Origin: Xanthomonas floridensis
GTDB lineage: Bacteria > Pseudomonadota > Gammaproteobacteria > Xanthomonadales > Xanthomonadaceae
Assembly: GCF_001642575.1 (NCBI RefSeq)
Contig: NZ_LXNG01000009.1
Span: 1-64,000 of the forward strand
DNA length: 64,000 bases
Direction of reading: 5' to 3'
Shown: piece after piece, positions 37,183 to 46,065 of the stretch
How the letters are laid out: every line of letters begins with the position of its first letter
Position numbering within the stretch: position 1 is the stretch's first letter
Notes under the pieces: model-generated
Seen by the model: the letters and a program-made list of their open reading frames with translations, nothing else
Told to the model about the DNA's origin: nothing
Database searches by the model: none
Translations under genes and position numbers: made by a program

Positions 37183-38997
37183 TCAGTGCCCCAGGATGCG
37201 GAGTTTGAAGTTTTGCAGTGCCGCGGTGGATGTCGGCGCGGTCATGTCGGTCACTTCCAGGGTCCAGACGCCTTGCGCCCGCTCGTCGAGAAATGCGTTG
37301 CTGGAGGTGAGATCGATATAGAACCCGGTCTGCGCATAAGCGGCTGGGTCCAGTACCGAGAACGGAGTGACGACATAGCTACGCGTTCCGCTGGGAGATT
37401 CCAGCACCACACGCAAATTGGTCGGAGTGCGATGCGATGTGGCAAGCGACAGCTGCACGCCCTCCACCTTCATGGCCTGGGTGATGCGGATGCGTTGTTT
37501 GGCTGGTCGCGCAGGGCCACCGATCTGGTTCGCGGCAGTGGTGGATGCGACCCATTGGGTATCGCGGACCGGAGGCAGCGGCTTGAAGTACCTCGCTTCA
37601 TAAACGGCTGCGGCGCCATCGACCAGGCCGAATCCGTACCAGTTGCTGAAACGATGTCCGGCCGCATTGGTGATCCAGCCTGGGTCGATCACACTCCCCT
37701 GGTAGACCGCAGCAGGCTGCCAGGGATCGACCTGTCGCGCGGTTTTGGCCAGGATGTATTTGACATCGCGCGCGCTCAGGCTCGGGTTTGTGCTCAGTAT
37801 CAAGGCCGCGACGCCGGAGACGGTAGGCGCAGCAGCCGATGTGCCGTTCATGATGGCGTTGTAGTTGCATGACGCATCGATCTTGGACTTGCTGCCGTCC
37901 AACGCATTGTCGACTGAGGAGTCATCAACGTTGTCGCCTGCCGCGCAGCCGCTGAGGTCGGTGGTGACAATGGCAGGGTCATAGGCGTACGGTGCGGTGT
38001 CTGGCGCAAAGAGGGATGCTGCATCGGGATAGAACTTGCGTTGCCGGCCAAACTCGCCGCCAAGACCGGAGACCCATAACGCAGAACCTGAAGACGAGTA
38101 CGACGCGCGTTGACCTGTGGCATCCACGCTGGCGACGACGATCGTGCCGGGAAGACTGCTGCGTGGGTCGATGTTGGCCAGCGCGCATCCCACCTTCAAT
38201 ACACGCGATTCTTCGCTGCAGAGGTTAATGATTTTTCCGTTTTCATCGCGCGTACGCAGCCGCACGAAATTGTTGCCAGCGGACTTGATGTAGATGGCGC
38301 CGCGCCCACCGCGGCTAGAGCGCATCAATGCTTCCCAGGACTGTTGTTCTTCTACCGGGAAATCGAAATAAAACGAAGCGATCGAGCCCCAGCTGTTGTT
38401 GAAGATATCGATATTGCGTGCCTCCGGGCCGTCGCCCCAGGCATACCGGAGACTGGCCTCGGAGGCGGAGGATGCACGTGCCAGAAAATCAAATCCTGCC
38501 ATCAGCACCTCGGGCGCCACACCACGTCCGCCGCGGCCGTTCCAGCCAACGGCGCCGATGATGCCGGCCACCGCAGTGCCGTGGCCGTTAGCCGGATCGA
38601 CGGGCGTAGTGTCGTGGGACCCATCGGCAAAGTTGTACGAACCGTTTGGCAGGATGTTGTCGGCCAGGTCTTCATGGCGTAGCTCCAGCCCGTCATCCAC
38701 CACACCGACCCGCACGCCGCGCCCGCGGATGTTCAAGCCATGCAGGATATCCACGTCCAAGTCCACGCCGGGCACCGGACGGCTGTCGCCGATCACGGCC
38801 TGGCCCTGGTTGGAGAGATGCCACTGGTAGCGATACAAGGGGTCGCTGCGTCGGGATTCGGCGGAGACGGTAATGGCATTGATTGCGTTGCTGGTCACGG
38901 CCGTGACCGGTGGTGTGGCTAGTGCCGAAAGTGGGGTACTAGCGATCAGTAGGGTGCCGATCGACAGTGCGAGGGGTTGCCTGCGAAAAGAGTTCAT
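37183..38997 (-). CDS. Secreted S8 serine protease with P-domain (kexin-like)
   Basis: The 604-residue precursor has a signal peptide (ALSIGTLLIASTPLSALA) and a subtilisin domain with Asp in VGVVDDGLELRHEDLAD (D101/102), His in NGHGTAVAGIIGA (H139), and Ser in NGTSAAAPTVSGVAALIL. A C-terminal P/Homo-B jelly-roll domain follows (about 470-604), with SPSGTRSYVVTPFSVLD and NAFLDERAQGVWTLEVTD. No obvious I9 propeptide precedes the catalytic domain, which fits a separate one encoded just downstream. It is likely secreted by the type II pathway. The gene is intact, unlike the two remnants beside it. Confidence 0.92.
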   Translation of the reverse strand: MNSFRRQPLALSIGTLLIASTPLSALATPPVTAVTSNAINAITVSAESRRSDPLYRYQWHLSNQGQAVIGDSRPVPGVDLDVDILHGLNIRGRGVRVGVVDDGLELRHEDLADNILPNGSYNFADGSHDTTPVDPANGHGTAVAGIIGAVGWNGRGGRGVAPEVLMAGFDFLARASSASEASLRYAWGDGPEARNIDIFNNSWGSIASFYFDFPVEEQQSWEALMRSSRGGRGAIYIKSAGNNFVRLRTRDENGKIINLCSEESRVLKVGCALANIDPRSSLPGTIVVASVDATGQRASYSSSGSALWVSGLGGEFGRQRKFYPDAASLFAPDTAPYAYDPAIVTTDLSGCAAGDNVDDSSVDNALDGSKSKIDASCNYNAIMNGTSAAAPTVSGVAALILSTNPSLSARDVKYILAKTARQVDPWQPAAVYQGSVIDPGWITNAAGHRFSNWYGFGLVDGAAAVYEARYFKPLPPVRDTQWVASTTAANQIGGPARPAKQRIRITQAMKVEGVQLSLATSHRTPTNLRVVLESPSGTRSYVVTPFSVLDPAAYAQTGFYIDLTSSNAFLDERAQGVWTLEVTDMTAPTSTAALQNFKLRILGH

Positions 38998-39840
38998 TCC
39001 GTTTGATTCCAGTCAAAGGTAGGCGCGGTCGAAGCGACACGGTCCTCCGTTCGGCCAATCGCACGATCGGCCGTTGCAGCTGCGCCATTCGCTCGGGACC
39101 CGCCTATGAAGCCCGAGGCGTTGGAGCCGGAAGATGTAGTTGCGGCAGAAAGGCCCGGCGCGATCGCCCGGGTCAAGAGACGCTCGTCAGGCAATCTCGC
39201 CTGCAGGCGGGGTACACCATGGACCGGTCTCCGCCATGTGGCGATGACGGGGTGAGAGAAGAAACAGTGCGGCAGCGGCAGCGACAGGAGTCATGTCCGT
39301 TTATCCCATGAGAGCTACACAGCGCATCGGTCCGGCGATGGAGTGGATGCGGTCAGGTGGTTCGTCGGCTCCCCTGTGCGTCTGGACGCAGCCGATGTTG
39401 GCGATGCATCTGCAGCGTCAACGCCTCGATTAAAGATGGGACACGCATTGCCTGCAAGACACGCGACGTCGTCCATCTGCGTGACACATCGCACAATCTA
39501 TGGCTGGCATGCAGATTTGCGCGTTGCATGCGAAGTTTTGCGTACAGATGCTTTTGGAAAAATTTGCAGGAGCGAGCGTATCGATCGAAATAATACATCG
39601 CGATGCGTCGTTCTGCTTCGCAGCGGGTACCGCTGCGAGCCGGTTGCCATCACGTAGCCGCACCGCGTACGTCATGCAGAAGCTGGACGCCCGCTGCGCG
39701 GGGTGTGTCGCAACGACTCAACGACTGTCGCCGACGCTTGGCATAGGACAAGAATGCGTGGCGAAGAGGGCGGCGCAAGGCCTGGTGCCAGGCTCCGCGC
39801 AGTCGCATTGCGCTGCTGCGCGGAGCCTGGCACCTATGGC
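38998..39840. other. Gene-poor, AT-richer interval
   Basis: No supported gene is seen in these 843 bases. The part from 39420 to 39660 is clearly richer in A/T than the surroundings, unlike the chromosome around it. The S8 protease promoter should lie near the left end, which has no clear elements. The right end holds a 19-base inverted repeat listed separately. Confidence 0.5.
39784..39834. repeat. Perfect 19-base inverted repeat
   Basis: GGTGCCAGGCTCCGCGCAG (39784-39802) and its exact complement (39816-39834) enclose a 13-base loop. It begins 6 bases beyond the TonB receptor stop and could end that transcript, but no T-tract follows on either strand. It could also be a small mobile or protein-binding palindrome. 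Confidence 0.8.
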
Positions 39841-42222
39841 TCACCAGCGATACGCCACCGACATCTGGTATTGCCGTCCGGCAATCGGCCGGCCCATGAA
39901 CACCCCGCCGGTCGCCGCACCCGGCACGCGGACGTTGCCTTCGGTGAGCCCCAGCGTATCGGTGACATTGCTGCCGCTGGCGGTCACCTCCCAATGCTCG
40001 CCGACGTGCAGGTTGGCGCCGATATCCAGCATGTCGTAGGAGGGCAGGCGCTGGCTGTTGGCCAGGTCCGCGAAGCGATCGCCAATGTAGGAATAGGTGG
40101 CAAACACTTTCAGGTCGCCGAATGGCAGCATCCAGTAGTAGCTCGGCGTCAGCCGGAACTGGCGCTTGGGCTGGCGCATCACCTGGTTGCCGGTGAACTC
40201 GCGATAGTTGCGGTATTTCGCATCCAGCCACACGCCGGTGCCGGCCAGCTCGAAGCCGCCGAACGGGCGGATGGCACCTTCCACCTCCAGGCCGCGCGCG
40301 CGCGAATCGCCCACTGCGGTGAAGTTGTCGCCGTTGGACAGGAACGCCTGGAACGGGGAGTTCTTGAAGGTGTTGTAGAACGCGGTCAGATACAGGTCGT
40401 AGCTGCTGGCGCCGGATTTGAGGCCCAGCTCGTATTGGTCCACTTCCTGTACGCGGTTCTGTCCGTCGCGCAGATTGTCGAAGCCGGGAAACTTCACCCC
40501 GGAGTTGACGCGTGCGAACAGGCTGTTGCTGTCGTTGAGCTTGAAGTTCAGGCCTGCGGTCCACGAAAACGCCTCATCGTCCTGATCGATGCGCCGGGTG
40601 GTTGCCAGGGCCAGCGATGTGGCGTTGTCGTAGAGCGTGGCCGGGTTACCGTCCAGATCCACCGTGCTGGTGTCGTGCACATTGCCGGTCACGCTCTGGC
40701 GCTCGTAGCGCGCGCCCAGGTCCAGCCTCAGGCGGTCGTTGAGTTCCCATTCGTCGGCGACGAAGGCCGCGATGTTTTCGCCGTCGTAGTTGGCGCGCAG
40801 GTTGAGGAACGCGGTGCTGGTGAAGCCCTGGCGCGTCGCCTGGCGTCCATCGTCCAATGCCACGTCGATGCGACGTGCGTTGTTTTGCGCGGTGAGCAAC
40901 ATGGTGTTGCCCAGGTACCAGGTGTCGGCAGAGGAATACTTGGCGTAGTACGCACCCATGGTCAAGGTATTGCCTTCAAATAGCGCACGGCTCAGTCGCA
41001 GATCGTTGGTAACCGAATTCAGGCGCTTGTCCACCGACCACCAGCCGGCTTCGAGCACCTGTTGATTCGGGTCGACTGCGCCGCCGCCGTTGGTGTACGT
41101 CGCGCTGCCGGTGGTGCCGTAGCCGGCAATGAAGTCGCTCAACCGCAGTGGTGCGTCGCCGGTGAACAGCGCATAGGTCGGCGCGCTGCCGCTCATCACG
41201 TTGAAGCGGTCGGCGATGGTCCAGTCGCCCACCTCCCAATTCAATTCGCCACCGAACACATCGATGTTGACGCCGCGCCCATCGGCCAGGTCGCGTTGCA
41301 GGCTCTGGCCGTTCGGGCCCACCAACAGCTCCACATTGCGGAAATCGCGGCCGAGCAGGGTGCCGGTTTGCGCATTCAGACCGGGAAAGCTGGACAGGTC
41401 GTTGCCGTTGTTGCGCGACAGCAGCGGAATGGCGGTGTAGAACGCGTTGTTGTCGTCGGTGTGGCGCGCATAGAACGACAGCTCGCCATTGTCCCAGCGC
41501 TTGCTCAAGGTGGCACTGAACTGGCCGCCCTTGTCAGCGGAGAACTGCGGGTCGCGTACGCCGTCGGTCTCGCGAAAAAATCCGCCTACGCTGTAGTACC
41601 AGCCATTGCCCATCGGGCCGCTGTTGAACACATCAATGCGGCGTAGCGCGTTGTTGCCGCCGGTCAGGCGCACGCTGCCCTCCGGTTCGTCCTGGCTCTT
41701 CTTCTGGATGAAGTTCACCGTCAACCCGGGCTGGCCGTTGGAGAAGATCGGGCTGGAGCCGCCACGCAGCACTTCCATACGCTCGACGGTGTCATCGACC
41801 CGGAACAGCGTGGAATTTTCCAGGAACGACAGCGTGGGCGGCGGAAACAGCGGCGAGCCATCCAGTTGCATGGTCACGAATGGCGCGTCGCCTTCGGAGG
41901 GCATGCCGCGCACGAAGATATTGGCACCGGTGCCGCCGCCGCTGGGCTCGGCCCATACGCCCGGCACGATCTTCAACAGGTCGGCGGTACTTTGCGGGAC
42001 GGCTTGTTGAATCTGCTCCGGACTGGCGGTGGTGATCGAGAAGCTGGCATCGCGCTTGGCCAGGCCCTTGAAGCGTGCCGTACCGCTGACGATCACGGCA
42101 TCCAGGGTGGTGGCATCCGGCGTGCCGGAGGCAGCGGGCGATGTCTGGGCACGGCCATCGGGCGCCAGCAGTGCGGCGGCAACGGCGAGCGAGAGGGTGT
42201 AACGGGGTGCGGGAAAACGCAT
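39841..42222 (-). CDS. TonB-dependent outer-membrane receptor
   Basis: The 793-residue precursor has a signal peptide (LSLAVAAALLAPDGRAQ) and a TonB-box-like TLDAVIVSG. The plug domain (about 55-170) has NIFVRGMPSEGDAPFVTMQL and VERMEVLRGGSS. A 22-strand barrel ends with an aromatic terminus MSVAYRW. The substrate is unknown; the plug resembles receptors annotated as siderophore-type, but no Fur box is seen upstream. The start MRFPAPRYTLS has AGGAG at the right distance. Confidence 0.9.
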   Translation of the reverse strand: MRFPAPRYTLSLAVAAALLAPDGRAQTSPAASGTPDATTLDAVIVSGTARFKGLAKRDASFSITTASPEQIQQAVPQSTADLLKIVPGVWAEPSGGGTGANIFVRGMPSEGDAPFVTMQLDGSPLFPPPTLSFLENSTLFRVDDTVERMEVLRGGSSPIFSNGQPGLTVNFIQKKSQDEPEGSVRLTGGNNALRRIDVFNSGPMGNGWYYSVGGFFRETDGVRDPQFSADKGGQFSATLSKRWDNGELSFYARHTDDNNAFYTAIPLLSRNNGNDLSSFPGLNAQTGTLLGRDFRNVELLVGPNGQSLQRDLADGRGVNIDVFGGELNWEVGDWTIADRFNVMSGSAPTYALFTGDAPLRLSDFIAGYGTTGSATYTNGGGAVDPNQQVLEAGWWSVDKRLNSVTNDLRLSRALFEGNTLTMGAYYAKYSSADTWYLGNTMLLTAQNNARRIDVALDDGRQATRQGFTSTAFLNLRANYDGENIAAFVADEWELNDRLRLDLGARYERQSVTGNVHDTSTVDLDGNPATLYDNATSLALATTRRIDQDDEAFSWTAGLNFKLNDSNSLFARVNSGVKFPGFDNLRDGQNRVQEVDQYELGLKSGASSYDLYLTAFYNTFKNSPFQAFLSNGDNFTAVGDSRARGLEVEGAIRPFGGFELAGTGVWLDAKYRNYREFTGNQVMRQPKRQFRLTPSYYWMLPFGDLKVFATYSYIGDRFADLANSQRLPSYDMLDIGANLHVGEHWEVTASGSNVTDTLGLTEGNVRVPGAATGGVFMGRPIAGRQYQMSVAYRW

Positions 42223-42634
42223 GCGCAAGGCTCCTGGTCTCACTGCGAGAGGACTGCCGCGACGCGTGTGGTGGCGCATGCAGCGGCAGGCAGTGCACGC
42301 GCAAGTGCGCGCCGTATCGGCGCATCATTTGCGCCCCCTGTCAGCGCATTGCACGGAAGTTGTACCGCAGATGCGCCAGCGCACGTTGTGCGACGCAGCA
42401 GCTAGCGGCTGCGCCCGCATGCATGTACTGCCTCGCAAGGGCTCGCAGCCGTGCGGGATGGGGCGTGTATCGATGTACACAGCCTTGGCGCAGGCGATGG
42501 CTGCGGCGACCCCAGCGCAGCGACCCAGACGACTGTTTAACCACCAGGCGGACGCGGGCACTGCCCGGAATGTGATCTCCCCTCGTGCGCTGCACCGACC
42601 AGATGGCGGTTGCGCGCCAGGTGTTGTCGGCCAC
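42223..42634. other. Gene-free interval between the TonB receptors
   Basis: These bases contain no supported gene. The right end of the interval is the terminator of the second receptor (listed separately). The left part must hold the promoter of the first receptor, but no convincing -35/-10 pair or Fur box is visible. Confidence 0.4.
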
Positions 42635-42666
42635 TCAAAAACAAGAGGCCGCCCGAAGGCGGCCTC
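42635..42666 (-). terminator. Intrinsic terminator of the ZnuD-like receptor
   Basis: A perfect 9-base stem (GAGGCCGCC at 42645-42653 with GGCGGCCTC at 42658-42666) with a CGAA loop is followed on the minus strand by TTGTTTTTG. Confidence 0.85.
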
Positions 42667-42697
42667 GCTTCTACCCGGCGGGGGAGAGAGACCGCCG

Positions 42698-44764
42698 TCA
42701 GAAGAACAACCGCACGCCGAACGAGGCGCTGCGGCCAGGAAGCATCACATCGTCCTTGAGGAAGGAGGTGTGCACGCGTGCGTCCTGGTTGGTGAGGTTG
42801 TTGCCGTCCAGGAACACTTCCCATGCCGTGCTGCCGTGGTCCATGTGATAGGCTAGGTGCGCATCGACAAAGGTATAGCCGTCGGTCGGCGTTTCGTTCA
42901 CCGCGACCTTGTCCTGCTTCATGGTGCGGGTGGCGCCGAGCGAGGCGCGCCATGCATCGGCATTCCAGCGCATCTGCGCACCGACGCGGCCCGGCGCGAT
43001 GCGCGGCAGATTGCCGCCATCTTTCAGGCGCGCACGCACGGTATCGCCGAACACGCGCAGGTCCCACGCGCCGGTGTCGTTGTTGGCCAGGTGGAAGGTC
43101 GCTTCGCCTTCGAAGCCGTGGAAGATCGCATCGGCCTGCGTCCACTGGCGGATCGGCAGGAAGTCGTTGTCTTCTTCGTTGAACCATTGATTGCCGGTGT
43201 CGACGATGTAGACGAAGTCGTTGTAGCGGTTGTAGTACGCCGACACCTTGGCATCCACCCATTCGTTCTGGAAGTTGAGTCCCAGCTCGGCCTGGTTGGC
43301 TTTTTCGGTCTTCAGATCCGCATCGCCGATCTCATAGGCGAGGGTGGCGATATGCGGGCCGTCGGCGAACAGTTCTTCTTCGGCCGGAGCGCGCTCGGCA
43401 TGGTCCAGGTTGGCGGTCAGGCGCCACTGCTCGTTGAAGCGGAAACCGCCGCTGGCCGAGAAGCTGGTCGGGGTGAAGTCGCGGTCCACGCCGATGTCGG
43501 TCTGGTACTTGACCTTGTCCACGCGCGCACCGACTTCGGCGGTCACCCGCTCCCAGCTGTTGCGCGCCACGGCGAAGGCGCCAAGCGAGCGGGTATCGGT
43601 CTTGGGCACGAAGGACTCTTCGCCGATCGCCTGGAAGGTGGTGTCGCTGCCCTGCAGGCCGAATGCGGTCTGCCAGCCGCCGCCAAAGGTGAAGGAGGCT
43701 TCCACGCGGCCTTCGTTGGCGCGCTTGGTGAACACGGTGCCCACTTCGGCGCCTTCGAATTCGGTGTGCGCGTAATCGGTGTGGCCGAAGCTGTAGCGCA
43801 GCGCGCTGCCTTCGCCCCAGGGATCGGTCAGCCCACCCTTGAGGTCGTAGCGATCCTGCTGCAGCTTCAACGACACCCCGCGCTCGCCGATCGTCGGGTC
43901 GCCCGGCTCGCCGGGGTTGCCGTAGTTGTCGCGGAAGCGCGAGGCCGACACGCCGACGAACCCCCAGTCGCCGGACAGCGATGCACCGATCGAGCCCACC
44001 TTGGAATCGATCCAGCTATTGAGCTGGCGGCCCTGCGGGGTGTCGTAGTCGTTCTGGTTGCGGTACACGCCATCGGCATGGATCGACAGGCCGCTGCCGT
44101 TGCCGGCATCGACGCGGAACATGTCGGTATTGCCGTCCTTGTCGCCGCCGTCAAAACGCACTTCGGCGCGCCCGCTGAAGCCGTCTACCGGCGTTTCGGC
44201 AATGCGGCCATCGACCACGTTGACTACGCCGCCGATCGCGCCGGAGCCGTACAGCAGCGTGGACGGACCCTTCAACACTTCGATCTGGTTTGCCAAAAAC
44301 GGCTCGATGGCTGGCGAATGGTCCTGGCTGACGGTAGACACGTCCTGGGTGGACAGGCCATCGCGCAGCACCGCCACGCGCGGGCCATCCAGACCTCGGA
44401 TGATCGGCCGGCCCACGCCGGGGCCGAAGTTGGAGCTCTGCACGCCCGGCAGGCTGGCCACGGTTTCGCCCAGGCTCGAACTGCGCACCTCGTCCAGACG
44501 CTCGCCGGCCAGCACCTCGACCGGTCGGCTCAATTCGCCGGCCGCATCGCGCAGCGGGCTGGCGGTGACCACCACCTTGTCCAGGTCCTTGATATGCCGG
44601 CCGCTGGAATGGGTGGCGTCATGCCGGGTGTCCGAGGTCGGCGGCGTCTGCGGGTCGGCAACGGCCGGGGCGTCGTCAGCCATGGCCAGGGCAGGCGTCA
44701 GCAGACTGGCCAGTGCCAGGGACAGGGTGGAGCGGCGCAAGGAGGTAGCAAGGGAGGGGGGCAT
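42698..44764 (-). CDS. TonB-dependent receptor, ZnuD-like (zinc)
   Basis: The 688-residue precursor has a signal peptide (LALASLLTPALAMA) and a His-rich N-terminal segment (DTRHDATHSSGRHIKDLDKV). The plug contains VVVTASPLRDAAGEL, GRPIIRGLDGPRVAVLRDGL and EVLKGPSTLLYGSGAIGGVV. The barrel ends in FGVRLFF. ZnuD of Neisseria and its relatives take up zinc and share the DGLSTQDVSTVSQDH type of plug. A Zur-box-like site lies 21 bases before the start, so repression by Zur under zinc-replete conditions is expected. Zinc as substrate is inferred from family and site. Confidence 0.85.
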   Translation of the reverse strand: MPPSLATSLRRSTLSLALASLLTPALAMADDAPAVADPQTPPTSDTRHDATHSSGRHIKDLDKVVVTASPLRDAAGELSRPVEVLAGERLDEVRSSSLGETVASLPGVQSSNFGPGVGRPIIRGLDGPRVAVLRDGLSTQDVSTVSQDHSPAIEPFLANQIEVLKGPSTLLYGSGAIGGVVNVVDGRIAETPVDGFSGRAEVRFDGGDKDGNTDMFRVDAGNGSGLSIHADGVYRNQNDYDTPQGRQLNSWIDSKVGSIGASLSGDWGFVGVSASRFRDNYGNPGEPGDPTIGERGVSLKLQQDRYDLKGGLTDPWGEGSALRYSFGHTDYAHTEFEGAEVGTVFTKRANEGRVEASFTFGGGWQTAFGLQGSDTTFQAIGEESFVPKTDTRSLGAFAVARNSWERVTAEVGARVDKVKYQTDIGVDRDFTPTSFSASGGFRFNEQWRLTANLDHAERAPAEEELFADGPHIATLAYEIGDADLKTEKANQAELGLNFQNEWVDAKVSAYYNRYNDFVYIVDTGNQWFNEEDNDFLPIRQWTQADAIFHGFEGEATFHLANNDTGAWDLRVFGDTVRARLKDGGNLPRIAPGRVGAQMRWNADAWRASLGATRTMKQDKVAVNETPTDGYTFVDAHLAYHMDHGSTAWEVFLDGNNLTNQDARVHTSFLKDDVMLPGRSASFGVRLFF

Positions 44765-44784
44765 GTCGACCGGACTCTCTAAAT

Positions 44785-44799
44785 TGTTACTGTATATCA
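44785..44799 (-). promoter_or_regulatory. Zur-box-like site before the ZnuD-like gene
   Basis: TGTTACTGTATATCA matches the Zur core TGTTATANTATAACA at 11 of 14 defined positions. It lies 21 bases upstream of the receptor start and in an AT-rich patch that stands out from the GC-rich surroundings. Confidence 0.65.
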
Positions 44800-44882
44800 A
44801 TAGGGTGGCGCAGCTTGCCTGCTGCGCCGACGGCAAGGCCCGTCCTGCGCGATGCAGTGGTGCGGGCCTGGAACAAGGAAGA

Positions 44883-44897
44883 TGTTATATTATTCCA
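44883..44897 (+). promoter_or_regulatory. Zur-box-like site before the MerC-family gene
   Basis: TGTTATATTATTCCA matches the Zur core TGTTATANTATAACA at 12 of 14 defined positions and is preceded by GA, as in known boxes. It lies 27 bases upstream of the MerC-family start. With the other site it brackets a divergent control region of about 160 bases. Confidence 0.75.
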
Positions 44898-44924
44898 CGT
44901 CGCCGCGAGTACCTGCTGGAAGTC

Positions 44925-45341
44925 ATGCCTCTGCCCACACTTCGCCATTTGATGGACCGCTTCGGTGCAACCGGGTCGCTGCTGTGCGCCGTGCACTGCG
45001 CGGTGCTGCCGCTGGTGCTGGCCCTGGCCCCGTCGCTGGGGTTGTCGTTCTGGCTGGGCGACGGGGTCGAACTGGCGATCGTCGTTTTCGTGACTCTGCT
45101 TGGGCTTTTCAGCCTGGTGTTGGGGTATCGCCGCCACAAGGCGCTACACGCACTCGCGTTGCTGCTGCCGGGCCTGGCGCTGCTGTGGCTGGGCCTGTTG
45201 TACGACCCGTTGCACCACTCGGTGGTGCCGCACGCGGTGGTGATGACGCTGGGCGGCGCCCTGGTAGGGATCGCGCACCTGGTCAATCTGCGCCTGAATC
45301 ACGGGCATGGGCACGTGCACGACGCGAGTTGCGCGCACTGA
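44925..45341 (+). CDS. MerC-domain membrane protein
   Basis: The 138-residue protein has four hydrophobic segments and the MerC signature CAVHCAVLPLVLALAPSLG near residue 20. The C-terminal end HGHGHVHDASCAH is rich in potential metal ligands. MerC transports mercury in Tn21 operons, but here no mer genes are near. With the Zur-box-like site upstream and the divergent ZnuD-like receptor, a role in zinc transfer across the inner membrane is more likely. This is inference. Confidence 0.82.
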   Translation: MPLPTLRHLMDRFGATGSLLCAVHCAVLPLVLALAPSLGLSFWLGDGVELAIVVFVTLLGLFSLVLGYRRHKALHALALLLPGLALLWLGLLYDPLHHSVVPHAVVMTLGGALVGIAHLVNLRLNHGHGHVHDASCAH

Positions 45342-45619
45342 CGATGCGCTGACAGGCAGCTGCGCGATGGTTGCAGTCAGCGATTAGGAAGCCTGTTTCA
45401 TTCCGGTGCCAGGCCGGCGCCGGTCGCTGACCGCCGGGCACCGCCGATGGTGGATCTGGTCCAGAGATGGCTGGTTCACAGCTTGGCAGGCCCCACGGCT
45501 GCGCGGCCCCGGGCCGACGTGGTAGGCTTGCCGGCCTTGCGCGAGGGCGCCGCTCGGTGCAACCCTCGCCAGACCCGTGCCAGCACGGGAATTTGTATTC
45601 ACATTCAGGAGTCGACGAA

Positions 45620-45802
45620 ATGGGTAAGGGTGACCGTAAGACCGCCAAGGGCAAGCGCTACAACGCCAGCTACGGCAATTCGCGTTCGCACGCGGTGAGC
45701 AAGGTTGTCGTGGGTGCAGCTGCCCCGGTTGCCAAGAAGGGCGTGGTCAAGGCGCCGGCCAAGAAGGCCGTTGCCAAGAAGACCGTCGCCAAGGCCAGCT
45801 GA
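45620..45802 (+). CDS. 30S ribosomal protein Thx family, with extended tail
   Basis: The 60-residue basic protein begins MGKGDRKTAKGKRYNASYGN, the signature of ribosomal protein Thx (bTHX), which stabilises the head of the small subunit. The Thermus form is only about 26 residues; here a Lys/Ala-rich tail (VAKKGVVKAPAKKAVAKKTV) doubles the length, like a histone H1 tail. It has its own ribosome binding site (CAGGAG) and an intrinsic terminator, so it is a single-gene unit. Confidence 0.88.
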   Translation: MGKGDRKTAKGKRYNASYGNSRSHAVSKVVVGAAAPVAKKGVVKAPAKKAVAKKTVAKAS

Positions 45803-45824
45803 CCCCAGCCCGCTTTGCGATCTG

Positions 45825-45854
45825 AAAAACGCGGCGCTTGCGCCGCGTTTTTTT
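45825..45854 (+). terminator. Intrinsic terminator of the Thx gene
   Basis: AAAAACGCGGCG (45825-45836), loop CTTG and CGCCGCGTTTTT (45841-45852) form a strong stem followed by more T. Confidence 0.9.
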
Positions 45855-46065
45855 ATGTCCGATGTCAGCGCGACAGGCTGGTCGTCTGCCTGCTGGCGTG
45901 CCTGGGTCACGCTGGACCACGTGGACCCGGCGGCGCGTCACCGCCATTGGCCCCTGGGGCAAATCGGCGCAAGCCAGTCAACAGTGGCTCGCGCAATGGC
46001 ATCCAGCGCTGCTGTCCGAGATGCACCGGAGACAGCCTGCGCGCCTCGATGGTGCAACAACGTCT

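Noticed and set aside
39784-39834. Inverted repeat as an intrinsic terminator
   Set aside because: No T-tract follows on either strand, so it is listed only as a repeat.
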